This document shows positions 9,701-16,745 of a DNA stretch of 64,000 nt, one piece after another. Below the pieces are notes generated by a model. That model was not told the origin of the DNA. It searched no databases and was given only the letters and a program-made list of their open reading frames with translations. A program made the translations under genes and the position numbers. Source of the DNA: JAWLBY01 sp041687455 (GTDB lineage: Bacteria; Pseudomonadota; Gammaproteobacteria; Xanthomonadales; Xanthomonadaceae); contig JAWLBY010000006.1 of the NCBI GenBank assembly GCA_041687455.1, positions 1-64,000 of the forward strand, read 5' to 3'. Every line of letters begins with the position of its first letter. Within the stretch, counting starts at the first letter, position 1.

Positions 9701-11041
9701 CAGGCGCGCTGGGACGAGGCGCACGCGAAGATCGAGAAGTTCTTCGAGGGCCGCAAGCGCCCCGAATACAGCGGCAACCTGCCCGACGGCAACGACGGCC
9801 TCGGCCTCGGCCTGCTCGGCATCACCGGCGACCAGCTCGTCCCGCCGGAGGTGTACGAGAAGATCAAGGCGCACACGCTGTCGACCGTGCGCGGCACCGT
9901 GCAGGCCGACATCCTGAAGGAAGACCAGGCGCAGAACACCTGCATCTTCAGCACCGAGTTCGCGCTGCGGATGATGGGTGACATCCAGCAGTATTTCGTC
10001 GACCGCAAGGTCCGCAACTTCTACTCGGTGTCGATCTCCGGCTACCACATTGCGGAGGCCGGCGCGAACCCGATCAGCCAGCTCGCCTTCACGCTGAGCA
10101 ACGGCTTCACGATCGTCGAGTACTACCTCGCCCGCGGCATGCACATCGACGATTTTGCGCCGAACCTGAGCTTCTTCTTCAGTAACGGCATGGACCCCGA
10201 GTACACCGTCATCGGCCGCGTCGCCCGCCGCATCTGGGCCCGTGCCATGAAGGAACGCTACGGCGCCTCACCGCGCAGCCAGATGATGAAGTACCACATC
10301 CAGACCTCCGGCCGGTCGCTGCACGCGCAGGAAATCCAGTTCAACGACATCCGCACCACGCTGCAGGCGCTGTACGCACTGTTCGACAACTGCAACAGCC
10401 TGCACACCAACGCCTACGACGAAGCGATCACCACGCCGACGGAAGAGAGCGTCCGCCGCGCCGTCGCGATCCAGATGATCATCAACAAGGAACTCGGACT
10501 GAACTTCTGCGAGAACCCCTGGCAGGGCAGCTTCATCGTCGACAAGCTGACGGATCTGGTCGAAGAAGCCGTCTACAAGGAGTTCGAAGCGATCTCCGAA
10601 CGCGGCGGCGTGCTCGGCGCGATGGACACGATGTACCAGCGCGGCAAGATCCAGGAAGAGTCGATGTACTACGAGCACAAGAAGCACGACGGCTCGCTGC
10701 CGCTGGTCGGCGTCAACACGTTCCTGCCGAAGGAACACGCCGGCGACATCGTCACCGAGATCGAGTTGATTCGGTCGACGCCGGAAGAGAAGGGCCAGCA
10801 GATCGAGAACGTGAAGGCCTACCAGAACAACCGCAACGGCCTCGCTTCGCACCCCTCTCCCACCGGGAGAGGGGCCGGGGGAGAGGGTTCGGCCTCGCCA
10901 GGACTGTCAGACCTCCAGCACACCGCCCGCGCCCGCCAGAACGTCTTCAACGCCCTGATGGAAGCGGTCAAGACCCACAGCCTCGGGCAGATCAGCCATT
11001 CGCTGTATGAGGTCGGCGGCGAGTACCGCCGCAACATGTAA
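6734..11041 (+). CDS. icmF: Fused isobutyryl-CoA mutase IcmF with in-frame repeat expansions
   Basis: Adenosylcobalamin-dependent mutase interconverting isobutyryl-CoA and butyryl-CoA, with its own GTPase chaperone domain. The start is ATG 6734. The B12-binding domain is residues 1-145 (DGHDAAIN at 28-35). The MeaB-like G domain has Walker A GTGGAGKSS near 226 and NKFD for guanine recognition. The mutase domain contains YPYTGGVYPYRRTGEDP near 860-876 and runs to the C-terminus. The protein is 1435 residues, about 300 more than I recall for the family (near 1100). The excess is repeat-derived: residues about 151-215 are bounded by GGGATTC repeats, about 437-551 are five 21-residue units, about 651-757 are three 39-residue units, and a CTCTCCC hairpin lies near residue 1375. 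All preserve the frame and fall in linkers. Confidence 0.93.
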   Translation: MSTPANQIPDAAVDTTPLRFVTAASLFDGHDAAINIMRRLIQSQGAEVVHLGHNRSVEDVVRAALQEDADAIALSSYQGGHVEYFKYMVDMLRERGAGHIRVFGGGGGTITPEEIRELQDYGVERIYHPNDGMHMGLVAMIEDVVRRASGARDSGFGIRDSSEAGMPAIDDEIGIGRMLSAIEDGAFGEAELAMRRKGWAKPRTNESRIPNPESRPATTPVIGITGTGGAGKSSVTDELLNRFLQAFPEMRIAVIAVDPTRRRTGGALLGDRIRMNSLRSKRVFMRSMATRRQHVATNEVLRDAIAFMKGIGFDLVIVETAGIGQSDSEIVDLVDFPVYVMTSDYGAASQLEKIDMIDFAELIVLNKFDRRGAEDALRDVRKQWKRNRTAFKLADEDVPVYPTIASQFNDPGITWMFVNLCRLLRDKLKLGAAATNAPPVGGASAPTAHSESDRAASATPVGGASAPTAGSESGRAASTTPVGEASAPTAHSESDRAATNAPVGGASAPTAGSESGHAASTVPVGGASAPTARSESGHAASPVAAEAAPTGGASPHVAAAAASFNAATSRCNWHPHVDTSLKEPRATVLIPGQRVRYLAEIAEQGRAVNRQIETQAEIADRAQAYWQSLQALDDPALPKALELYPTEALSPPVGGASAPTARSEPGHAASPVAAEAAPTGLHAIRDTDAPPAGGASAPTARSEPGHAASPVAAEAAPTGLHAIRDTDAPPAGGASAPTARSEPGHAASPVAAEAAPTGQHAIRDTAATPDRTLVTLRQRYNEAVQSLTAENLKNLRDWPQRLKSITDDFNEYQVRDKTIRVDNYRESLSHQKIPKIAAPTYKSWGELLTFLGKENLPGHYPYTGGVYPYRRTGEDPIRMFAGEGTPERTNRRFHYLSVGQPAARLSTAFDSVTLYGEDPAERPDIYGKIGNSGVSIATLDDMKKLYSGFDLCAPTTSVSMTINGPAPIILAMFMNTAIDQQVEKYLRADQARWDEAHAKIEKFFEGRKRPEYSGNLPDGNDGLGLGLLGITGDQLVPPEVYEKIKAHTLSTVRGTVQADILKEDQAQNTCIFSTEFALRMMGDIQQYFVDRKVRNFYSVSISGYHIAEAGANPISQLAFTLSNGFTIVEYYLARGMHIDDFAPNLSFFFSNGMDPEYTVIGRVARRIWARAMKERYGASPRSQMMKYHIQTSGRSLHAQEIQFNDIRTTLQALYALFDNCNSLHTNAYDEAITTPTEESVRRAVAIQMIINKELGLNFCENPWQGSFIVDKLTDLVEEAVYKEFEAISERGGVLGAMDTMYQRGKIQEESMYYEHKKHDGSLPLVGVNTFLPKEHAGDIVTEIELIRSTPEEKGQQIENVKAYQNNRNGLASHPSPTGRGAGGEGSASPGLSDLQHTARARQNVFNALMEAVKTHSLGQISHSLYEVGGEYRRNM
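7188..7378 (+). repeat. GGGATTC repeat pair inside icmF
   Basis: Four tandem GGGATTC-type units at 7188-7216 and their reverse complement at 7348-7378 flank 130 bp of icmF between the B12 and G domains. They encode DSGFGIRDS and NESRIPNPESR in frame. The same repeat family appears between dnaK and dnaJ. Confidence 0.85.
8041..8386 (+). repeat. 63-bp tandem repeats inside icmF
   Basis: Five copies of a 63-bp unit (GTAGG starts at 8051, 8114, 8177, 8240, 8303), followed by one inverted copy at 8359-8386. Each unit contains the dispersed element GTAGGAGGGGCTTCAGCCCC plus about 37 bp of spacer and encodes 21 residues beginning PVGGASAPTA. The period is a multiple of three, so the frame is kept. 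Confidence 0.95.
8686..9006 (+). repeat. 117-bp tandem repeats inside icmF
   Basis: Three copies at 117-bp spacing (GTAGG/GCAGG starts at 8690, 8807 and 8924). Each holds one forward and one inverted copy of the dispersed hairpin element and encodes 39 residues. The copies are nearly identical, which indicates recent expansion. Confidence 0.95.
10850..10890 (+). repeat. CCTCTCCC/GGGAGAGG hairpin in icmF 3' end
   Basis: CCCTCTCCCACCGGGAGAGG forms a palindrome followed by GGGGGAGAGGG. It is translated in frame as part of icmF. The same element is at the same place in the duplicated icmF tail (12037-12078), so it was present before the duplication. Confidence 0.85.
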
Positions 11042-11044
11042 CCC

Positions 11045-11311
11045 ATGCCGATCATCTCGAGCTTCTTCGGCATTTACGTGCGGATGTACTTCGACGACCA
11101 CCCGCCACCGCACATCCATGTCGAGTACCAGGGCCACGAGGCGTTGGTCGCCATCTCTGACGGATCCGTGCTGACCGGCTCGCTGCCGCGGCGAGCCAGC
11201 GGCCTCGTGCAGCAGTGGTGTCTCGACCATCGAGAGGAGCTGGAGCAGAATTGGACCAGGGCGCAGGCGCTGCTGCCGCTGAGCCGCATCCCGGGAGCCG
11301 ACAATGATTAA
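11045..11311 (+). CDS. DUF4160 protein
   Basis: An 88-residue protein with the DUF4160 hallmark FDDHPPPHIHVEYQG near residues 16-30, followed by a short basic C-terminal half. It begins three bases after the icmF stop and overlaps the following DUF2442 gene by 8 bp, so the two are translationally coupled. DUF4160 and DUF2442 genes are often paired and have been suggested to be toxin-antitoxin-like, but no biochemical function is established that I know of. The pair lies exactly between two copies of the icmF 3' end, which points to arrival as a unit. Confidence 0.85.
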   Translation: MPIISSFFGIYVRMYFDDHPPPHIHVEYQGHEALVAISDGSVLTGSLPRRASGLVQQWCLDHREELEQNWTRAQALLPLSRIPGADND

Positions 11312-11573
11312 GCTCGTTTCCGCCGAGACCAAGGATGCTCGACACTTGCTGTTGCGCTTCTCCGACGGCGCATGGGGCATCTATGACTTCGGTCGCTACA
11401 TCGACGCGGCGACCGAGATGACCTGCCCGCTGGCTGACCCGGTGTTTTTCGCTCGCCACTTCATCGAGGCAGGCGCGCTCGCTTGGCCAAACGGCTTCGA
11501 CCTGAGCGCCTTGTCGCTGTACGAACGGCTGCGCGATGCGGGAGATCTGCACCGGGATGCAGAGGCGGCGTGA
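11304..11573 (+). CDS. DUF2442 protein
   Basis: An 89-residue protein recognised as DUF2442 by LLRFSDGAWGIYDF near the N-terminus, a central DPVFFARHFIEAGALAWPNGFDLS and SLYERL near the C-terminus. It overlaps the DUF4160 gene by 8 bp. The partner relationship suggests a small two-component module, possibly toxin-antitoxin or regulatory; this is inference. After it, 58 bp of unassigned sequence leads into the second icmF tail. Confidence 0.85.
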   Translation: MIKLVSAETKDARHLLLRFSDGAWGIYDFGRYIDAATEMTCPLADPVFFARHFIEAGALAWPNGFDLSALSLYERLRDAGDLHRDAEAA

Positions 11574-11631
11574 TCACTCCAACCTGGCAATGAGCGCATT
11601 TGCGCGTGAAGCGCGTGCACGCGGAGAGCAG

Positions 11632-12228
11632 GAAAGCGTCCGCCGCGCCGTCGCGATGCAGATGATCATCAACAAGGAACTCGGCCTGAACTTCTGCGAG
11701 AACCCGTGGCAGGGCAGCTTCATCGTCGACAAGCTGACCGACCTGGTCGAAGAAGCCGTCTGCAAGGAATTCGAAGCGATCTCCGAGCGCAGCGGCGTGC
11801 TCGGCGTGATGGACGCGATGTACCAGCGCGGCAAGATCCAGGAAGAGTCGATGTCACTCGCAAGGCACGCAGGTGACGGCTCGTTGCCGCTGGTCGGCGG
11901 CAACACGTTCCTGCCGAAGGAACATGCCGGCGACATCGTCACCGAGATCGAACTGATCCGGTCGACGGCGGAGGAGAAGGGGCAGCAGATCGAGAACGTG
12001 AAGGCCTACCAGCAGAACCGCAACGGCCTCGCTTCGCACCCCTCTCCCACCGGGAGAGGGGCCGGGGGAGAGGGTTCGGCCTCGCCAGGACTCTCACACC
12101 TCCAGAACACCGCCCGCGCCCGCCAGAACGTATTCAACGCGCTGATGGAAGCGGTCAGGACCCACAGCCTCGGGCAGATCAGTCATTCGCTGTATGAGGG
12201 GGGTGGGGTGTATCGGCGGAATATGTAA
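11632..12228 (+). pseudogene. Duplicated 3' end of icmF
   Basis: These 597 bp match icmF 10445-11041 along their entire length, ending at the equivalent stop codon. Most differences are synonymous or single substitutions, except a block near 11851-11871 where YYEHKKH is replaced by SLARHAG. No start codon or mutase core precedes it, so it cannot make a functional enzyme. It carries the same CTCTCCC hairpin insertion. It is separated from intact icmF by the DUF4160/DUF2442 pair and is directly abutted by vsr, whose ATG overlaps its TAA. Confidence 0.93.
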
Positions 12229-12662
12229 TGACCTGCAAAGGAGTGTCTCCCGAGCGCTCTGAAATGATGCGTCGTGTCCGCCAACGCGACACGGCGCCAG
12301 AGCTGCAGCTGCGGCGGATACTCCATTCCGCGGGCTACCGATTTCGAACAAATGTGCGTGGGCTCCCAGGAACGCCTGACTTGGTATTCTCTGCGCGGTC
12401 GACAGTTCTATTCGTTCACGGATGTTTCTGGCATGGGCATCGTAACTGCAAACTTGCCAGGCTGCCGCGAACGCGACTTGAGTTTTGGGCTGGAAAGATC
12501 GACGCGAATAGGCGCCGAGACGCCAGGAAGGCGTCTGAGCTATGTGACTTGGGCTGGCGGTCCCTTGTTGTTTGGCAATGCGAACTTGGTGAGCCGCAAA
12601 AACTCTTAGCACGGCTAAAGGCCGAACTGGGGACAACGAGATGGGGAAGCAACGCAGGCTGA
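12228..12662 (+). CDS. vsr: Very short patch repair endonuclease Vsr
   Basis: A 144-residue Vsr-type endonuclease, which nicks T:G mismatches arising from deamination of 5-methylcytosine. Diagnostic features are the catalytic-region PGTPDLVF (near residue 48), FVHGCFWHGH (about 63-72), RTRLEFWAGKI and GWRSLVVWQCEL. The ATG overlaps the stop of the icmF tail remnant (TAATG); an internal ATG pair near 12264 is an alternative start. It overlaps the next gene by 22 bp. With the downstream cytosine methyltransferase it forms the expected methylation-and-repair partnership. Codon and base composition are visibly less GC-rich than in the flanking housekeeping genes, which suggests horizontal transfer. 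Confidence 0.92.
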   Translation: MTCKGVSPERSEMMRRVRQRDTAPELQLRRILHSAGYRFRTNVRGLPGTPDLVFSARSTVLFVHGCFWHGHRNCKLARLPRTRLEFWAGKIDANRRRDARKASELCDLGWRSLVVWQCELGEPQKLLARLKAELGTTRWGSNAG

Positions 12663-13687
12663 GCTTAATTAGTCATGAGGCTGTCGAGGCTGCCGAAGAG
12701 GAAATCAGGGAAAAGCAGCAAGAGGTAAAGTTCGACTTGCGGGATTTCACCGTGGAGCACATCGTTCTGCACTTCCGCGACAGCTTGTTTTACGTTCCGG
12801 ACTATCAGCGGCATCATGTCTGGAACGAGGAGAAGCAGGCGCGGTTTATTGAATCGGTGATCTTAGGTCTTCCAATTCCAATGATGTTTCTGGCTGAAAT
12901 GGAGGATGGTACGTTGGAGGTGGTCGACGGCGTTCAGCGTATCTCGACACTCGAAGCCTTCTTTGCCGGCGATTTGCGCTTAGGCAAACTTGAGCGGTTG
13001 CCATCGCTAAATGGATTCTCTTTTGACAATGTGCCTCTTGCGCAACAGAGAAAGCTGCGCACGCGGGCACTAAGAATGGTAGTTCTTGATGAATCGACGA
13101 CATTCGAGACGCGTCAGGACATATTCAATCGAGTCAATACTAGTGGCGAGAAAGCGCGTCCGTCCGAGGTTCGTCGCGGTGCCTTCCAAGGTCCTCTTAT
13201 GGACTTCTTGGAAAGTTGCGCTGAAGACCCTGTCTTCGGCAGGGTGTGCCCAATATCAACAGCGCTGAAGAGGCGTCGAGAGCCACTGGAGTTTGCTCTG
13301 CGCTTCTTCGCATTCTCAGAGCGGTACAAGTCGTTTACGCATGATGTTGCACGGTTCCTCGATAAGTTCGTCATCGAACATCGCGAAGACTTTGATCCAG
13401 TGTCATGGAGAACTCAGTTCGATGCAACGATGGCTTTCGCTGAAAAGTTCTATCCGGCAGGGTTCGCCAAGAAGAAGGGAGCGACGACTACTCCTCGTGT
13501 TCGATTCGAGGCGCTTGCGGTAGGTACGAATCTCGCTCTACAGAAGAATCCTAGGCTTGTCCCCGGCGATCTTTCCTGGATGGACTCAGAAGAGTTCGAG
13601 TACCACGTTACGACGCACGCGAGCAATTCGGGCCCCCGCGTGCGTGGTCGTGTTGAGTATGTTCGCGACCGATTGCTTGAGGTTTAG
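12641..13687 (+). CDS. DUF262 (ParB/GmrSD-like) protein
   Basis: A 348-residue protein with the DUF262 signature: VPDYQRHHVW near residues 53-62, then VVDGVQRISTL near 93-103 (family form DGQQR-x-TL) and FNRVNTSGEKARPSEVRRG near 165-183. DUF262 is a ParB-like fold, often nuclease or NTP-dependent, found in the GmrS half of type IV restriction enzymes. This protein has only the N-terminal type of domain and lacks the DUF1524 HNH half. It overlaps vsr and is followed after 2 bp by the HEPN gene, so the four genes form one operon. A role in restriction is inference from context. Confidence 0.85.
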   Translation: MGKQRRLSLISHEAVEAAEEEIREKQQEVKFDLRDFTVEHIVLHFRDSLFYVPDYQRHHVWNEEKQARFIESVILGLPIPMMFLAEMEDGTLEVVDGVQRISTLEAFFAGDLRLGKLERLPSLNGFSFDNVPLAQQRKLRTRALRMVVLDESTTFETRQDIFNRVNTSGEKARPSEVRRGAFQGPLMDFLESCAEDPVFGRVCPISTALKRRREPLEFALRFFAFSERYKSFTHDVARFLDKFVIEHREDFDPVSWRTQFDATMAFAEKFYPAGFAKKKGATTTPRVRFEALAVGTNLALQKNPRLVPGDLSWMDSEEFEYHVTTHASNSGPRVRGRVEYVRDRLLEV

Positions 13688-13689
13688 CT

Positions 13690-14400
13690 GTGGGTGCGCT
13701 CTACGACAGATTCAAAGATCGCCACGGCGAAATCGAACATTACTTCAAGTTGCTGGAAGCTGTAGAAAGTAGGTTGGTCGGTGGGGAAAGGGCGTGGAGA
13801 AGTGGGCGCAAACGCTTGCCAAAAGTTCTGGCTGAGGATCTTTCCCTCAAACTATTGAAGGCGACGACATTCCTTGTCCTTTATAACGTAATCGAAGCGA
13901 CCATTCGCGACTCGATCGATACGATCTGGGGAACTGTGGCGAATAGCTCGACCCCGCCTCTTGCACTGCGAGCGTCGCTTCGGGAAGCATGGGTAGGAGC
14001 GGAGTTCCGGCGCCACAACTCGTTTTCGGCCAGTGGGGCAACCTATCGCTCAGCTGCCTATTCAATCCTCAGTGCGGCGGCAGACGGCGCGGTACCGCGG
14101 GTGGATTTTCGTCGCGTCGGCAGCGGCGGAAATCTCGATCGGCGCGCGATTCGCGATCTTTGCAGCCAGCACGGAGTTCTTTTTACGCCGCCAAAAAATG
14201 CGCGGGCCGGTATCGATCTGGATGATGTGAAGGGTCGGCGCAACGTTCTTGCGCATGGTGAGCAGACTTTCGAAGAAATCGGGTCGCTCTACACGGTATC
14301 TGACTTGCGCGGAATAAAGGTGCGTGTGGCTGCGTATCTCAGGCACTACGTTCAAAAGGTCGAAAAGTACTTGCAAGAAGAAGCCTTCAAGGCGGCGTGA
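13690..14400 (+). CDS. HEPN-like nuclease (MAE_28990/MAE_18760 type)
   Basis: A 236-residue protein starting at GTG 13690. Its C-terminal part contains GRRNVLAHGEQTF (about residues 182-194), which fits the R-x4-6-H active-site motif of HEPN ribonucleases. The N-terminal helix LYDRFKDRHGEIEHYFKLL and LLKATTFLVLYNVIEATIR match the MAE_28990/MAE_18760 HEPN-like family as I recall it. HEPN proteins typically cut RNA in toxin-antitoxin and abortive infection systems. Placed between a DUF262 protein and a cytosine methyltransferase, it is a plausible effector; no cognate antitoxin other than its neighbours is visible. Confidence 0.78.
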   Translation: MGALYDRFKDRHGEIEHYFKLLEAVESRLVGGERAWRSGRKRLPKVLAEDLSLKLLKATTFLVLYNVIEATIRDSIDTIWGTVANSSTPPLALRASLREAWVGAEFRRHNSFSASGATYRSAAYSILSAAADGAVPRVDFRRVGSGGNLDRRAIRDLCSQHGVLFTPPKNARAGIDLDDVKGRRNVLAHGEQTFEEIGSLYTVSDLRGIKVRVAAYLRHYVQKVEKYLQEEAFKAA

Positions 14401-14403
14401 AGT

Positions 14404-15555
14404 ATGGCTGACGGCACCAACACAACGAAGAGTTCGATGCGCTGGGCAGAGTGGGTCAAGCAAGAGAGATGGCCAGCAGCAACGGGCGGTCGACAGCTGA
14501 CCATCGTAGATGCGTTTAGTGGCTGCGGTGGGATGACGCTAGGCGCGTGGGAGGGGGCTCGACGATCCGGCAATACGCTGGAGATTCGTCGCGCCATCGA
14601 CATCAACAGTGACGCGATAGAGATATATCGAGCTAACTTCACCGTTGACGATTCGATAGCGATATGCGCAGATGTTGCTGACGTTTTTGTTGGCGAGCCG
14701 GGCTCGTCGGCTTCGCGAAAGATGTCCGCGCTCCGTAAGTCTATTGGCGAGCTCGACATGCTGGTCGCAGGACCGCCATGTCAAGGGCATTCGGATTTGA
14801 ACAATCGCAGTCGTAGGGATGACCCAAGGAACAAACTGTATCTTCGGGCTGTTCGGGGGGTCGAGCTGCTCCGTCCAAAAGTTGCGATAATCGAGAATGT
14901 TCCGGGTGTGATCCATGACACCAGTAGAACCATACATAGCGCCGCGGACGCTCTTGAAAGCGCCGGCTACAACGTACTGCAGTTGGTCTTTCACGTTGCG
15001 GATCTAGGCCTCGCTCAAAGGCGAAAGCGGCATCTGACCGTCGCATCTCGCGTTCACGATAGAGACTCACTGCGCGTCGCAACTTCCTTACAGAAGCGAG
15101 CAAGCTCAACGATCGAAGATTTTTTGTCCGACATCGTCGATGAGCCCGCTTCGGCGAATTCGGCGTTTCGCCAGGCGCCGCGAGTGAGCAAAGAAAACGC
15201 TGCTCGGATCGACTGGCTTTTCACTCATGACGCTTATGACCTACCCGACGAGCTACGCCCCGCGTGCCATCGCGATCGTGCACATAGTTACAAATCTATG
15301 TATGGGAGATTGCGCTGGAATGGCTTGTCACAGACGATTACGTCCGGGTTTGGGTCGATGGGCCAGGGGCGGTTTGTTCATCCAAAGCGTCCCCGCACAC
15401 TCTCGTGCCATGAAGCTGCTCGTTTGCAAGGCTTTCCGGACTTCTTCGAATTTGAATCCTGTGGGTCTTTGACTGCATTACGAAACATGATCGGAAATGC
15501 GGTCCCTCCTGCGCTCTGCGCTGAGTTGGTCACAAGACTATTTGCGAGCGCGTAA
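14404..15555 (+). CDS. DNA (cytosine-5)-methyltransferase
   Basis: A 383-residue C5-methyltransferase. Motif I is DAFSGCGGMTLG (AdoMet binding), motif IV with the catalytic Cys is GPPCQGHS near residues 123-130, motif VI is ENVPG, motif VIII is near QRRKRHLTVASR, and motif X is GNAVPPAL close to the C-terminus. The target recognition region, about residues 225-310, does not reveal the recognition sequence. It begins 3 bp after the HEPN gene. The combination with Vsr indicates that the methylated base is a genuine 5-methylcytosine that needs deamination repair. Confidence 0.94.
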   Translation: MADGTNTTKSSMRWAEWVKQERWPAATGGRQLTIVDAFSGCGGMTLGAWEGARRSGNTLEIRRAIDINSDAIEIYRANFTVDDSIAICADVADVFVGEPGSSASRKMSALRKSIGELDMLVAGPPCQGHSDLNNRSRRDDPRNKLYLRAVRGVELLRPKVAIIENVPGVIHDTSRTIHSAADALESAGYNVLQLVFHVADLGLAQRRKRHLTVASRVHDRDSLRVATSLQKRASSTIEDFLSDIVDEPASANSAFRQAPRVSKENAARIDWLFTHDAYDLPDELRPACHRDRAHSYKSMYGRLRWNGLSQTITSGFGSMGQGRFVHPKRPRTLSCHEAARLQGFPDFFEFESCGSLTALRNMIGNAVPPALCAELVTRLFASA

Positions 15556-15714
15556 GGATGGCGCGTCCTTTCCATCTGGGGTGGGTTCGATTATGCCGTC
15601 GGAACGAAAGGCTTCTATGAGCAAAACGTATTTCGTCCAGGGATGATGGGCGCGACATGTGCCCTGCTGGGTATGTGTCGTGCGACTTGTCTGCAATGAT
15701 GAGGAGGGTCAATC

Positions 15715-16206
15715 GTGGATCCGGAGGGAACTCTGATCTCTACTATTGTGCAGGACATCCGTCGATACGAAGAGCGCGCTCTGGCCAACAAACGTAGGGC
15801 AGATATCGCCGGCGCCGTTGTGATTCTTCTAGGAGCTGCTTCCGGTGCGGCGCTCGCAGTACCAGAAGCGTGGCTGCGCGAGCTATGCCCAGATCTTGTG
15901 CTCATGCGGCATGTGACTCCAGTTTTGACGGCTGCTGCATACGCGACGCTAAGGTACTATCGCTGGGGCGATAAGCACCTTTGGTACTGGTATCAGCGTC
16001 ATCGCCTTCAAGGACTGATGGTGAAGTTGTCGTACGGCAATAACGCGACGACGCGGGAATATTCGGAGATCTTGCTGGCAGGTGAAGCAAATTATCCGCA
16101 GCCAATAACTATCCCGGCGGACTTTCAGGATGATGGCGCGCGTGGCGGCCGGGCCGATAATTCAAAACAGGGCGGAACAATCCCAGAAGTGGAAAGAGGC
16201 AACTGA
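15715..16206 (+). CDS. Small two-TM membrane protein, SLATT/DUF4231-like
   Basis: A 163-residue protein from GTG 15715, preceded by GAGGAGGG. An N-terminal charged helix (residues 5-27) precedes a hydrophobic segment, IAGAVVILLGAASGAALAV (about 29-47), a second weaker one near 66-81, and a long amphipathic or charged C-terminal part. This is the layout of SLATT/DUF4231 two-TM proteins that are predicted pore-forming effectors in nucleotide-signalling defence systems. No nucleotide cyclase or SLOG partner is adjacent. The family call is tentative. It lies 160 bp after the methyltransferase in the same direction and just before transposase fragments. Confidence 0.45.
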   Translation: MDPEGTLISTIVQDIRRYEERALANKRRADIAGAVVILLGAASGAALAVPEAWLRELCPDLVLMRHVTPVLTAAAYATLRYYRWGDKHLWYWYQRHRLQGLMVKLSYGNNATTREYSEILLAGEANYPQPITIPADFQDDGARGGRADNSKQGGTIPEVERGN

Positions 16207-16247
16207 GCGGCAAAACGTAGTCACCATTCGCCGCCGCGGTCGGAAGC

Positions 16248-16290
16248 AAGGGGTCAGAGTCATTTTCCGACGCGCCGGGTAGGAGATCTC
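16248..16290 (+). repeat. RAYT-flanking repeat, copy 1
   Basis: AAGGGGTCAGAGTCATTTTC followed by CGACG and a segment ending in the palindrome GAGATCTC. It precedes the first transposase gene by about 60 bp. Copies occur at 16658-16700 and 17450-17491. Confidence 0.8.
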
Positions 16291-16351
16291 CGATAGCAGG
16301 CCGTATCGATGCCGGCCAGACTTTGCGTGTCGCAAGCCTGAGTCAGATTCG

Positions 16352-16654
16352 GTGCCACGTCAGCCTCGTCCCGACCTCGCCGGCATACCACAGCATATCG
16401 TTCAGCGGGGAAACGACCGTCAGCCGTGTTTCTTCCAGGATGGCGATTACGTTCGCTATCTGACCAATCTGCGTGAAGCGTCGCTGCGGTATGGCGTTGC
16501 CATTCATGCCTACGTGCTGATGACCAACCATGTGCATCTGCTGGCGACGCCGGGCGAGTCGGGCGGCGTATCGCGGATGATGCAGTGCCTGGGACGCCAG
16601 TACGTCCCGTACATCAACGTGAAGTACCGTCGCACCGGGACGCTGTGGAAGGGA
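16352..16654 (+). pseudogene. REP-associated tyrosine transposase, 3'-truncated
   Basis: Residues 1-101 match the intact transposase at 17553 nearly throughout: MPRQPRPDLAG start (GTG here), QHIVQRGNDRQPCFF, the HUH motif HVHLL near residue 61, and PYINVKYRRTGTLWKG. At 16655 the homology stops abruptly and a copy of the flanking repeat begins, so the half with the catalytic tyrosine (WSCYRYIELNP in the intact copy) is missing. The reading frame continues into unrelated sequence. It is almost certainly inactive. Confidence 0.9.
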
Positions 16655-16657
16655 AGA

Positions 16658-16700
16658 AAGGGGTCAGAGTCATTTTCCGACGCATCGGGTAGGAGATCTC
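16658..16700 (+). repeat. RAYT-flanking repeat, copy 2
   Basis: The same sequence as 16248-16290 with two or three substitutions, located exactly where the truncated transposase gene breaks off. Confidence 0.8.
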
Positions 16701-16745
16701 ACAGAAAAGGTCCCCTTTCCGGGCCACAGTCGCAAGCTTGGCGGC

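Noticed and set aside
11536..11631. Upstream extension of the icmF tail fragment as a genuine gene start
   Set aside because: The first 32 codons overlap the DUF2442 gene in another frame and do not resemble the mutase; the fragment lacks the active-site half.
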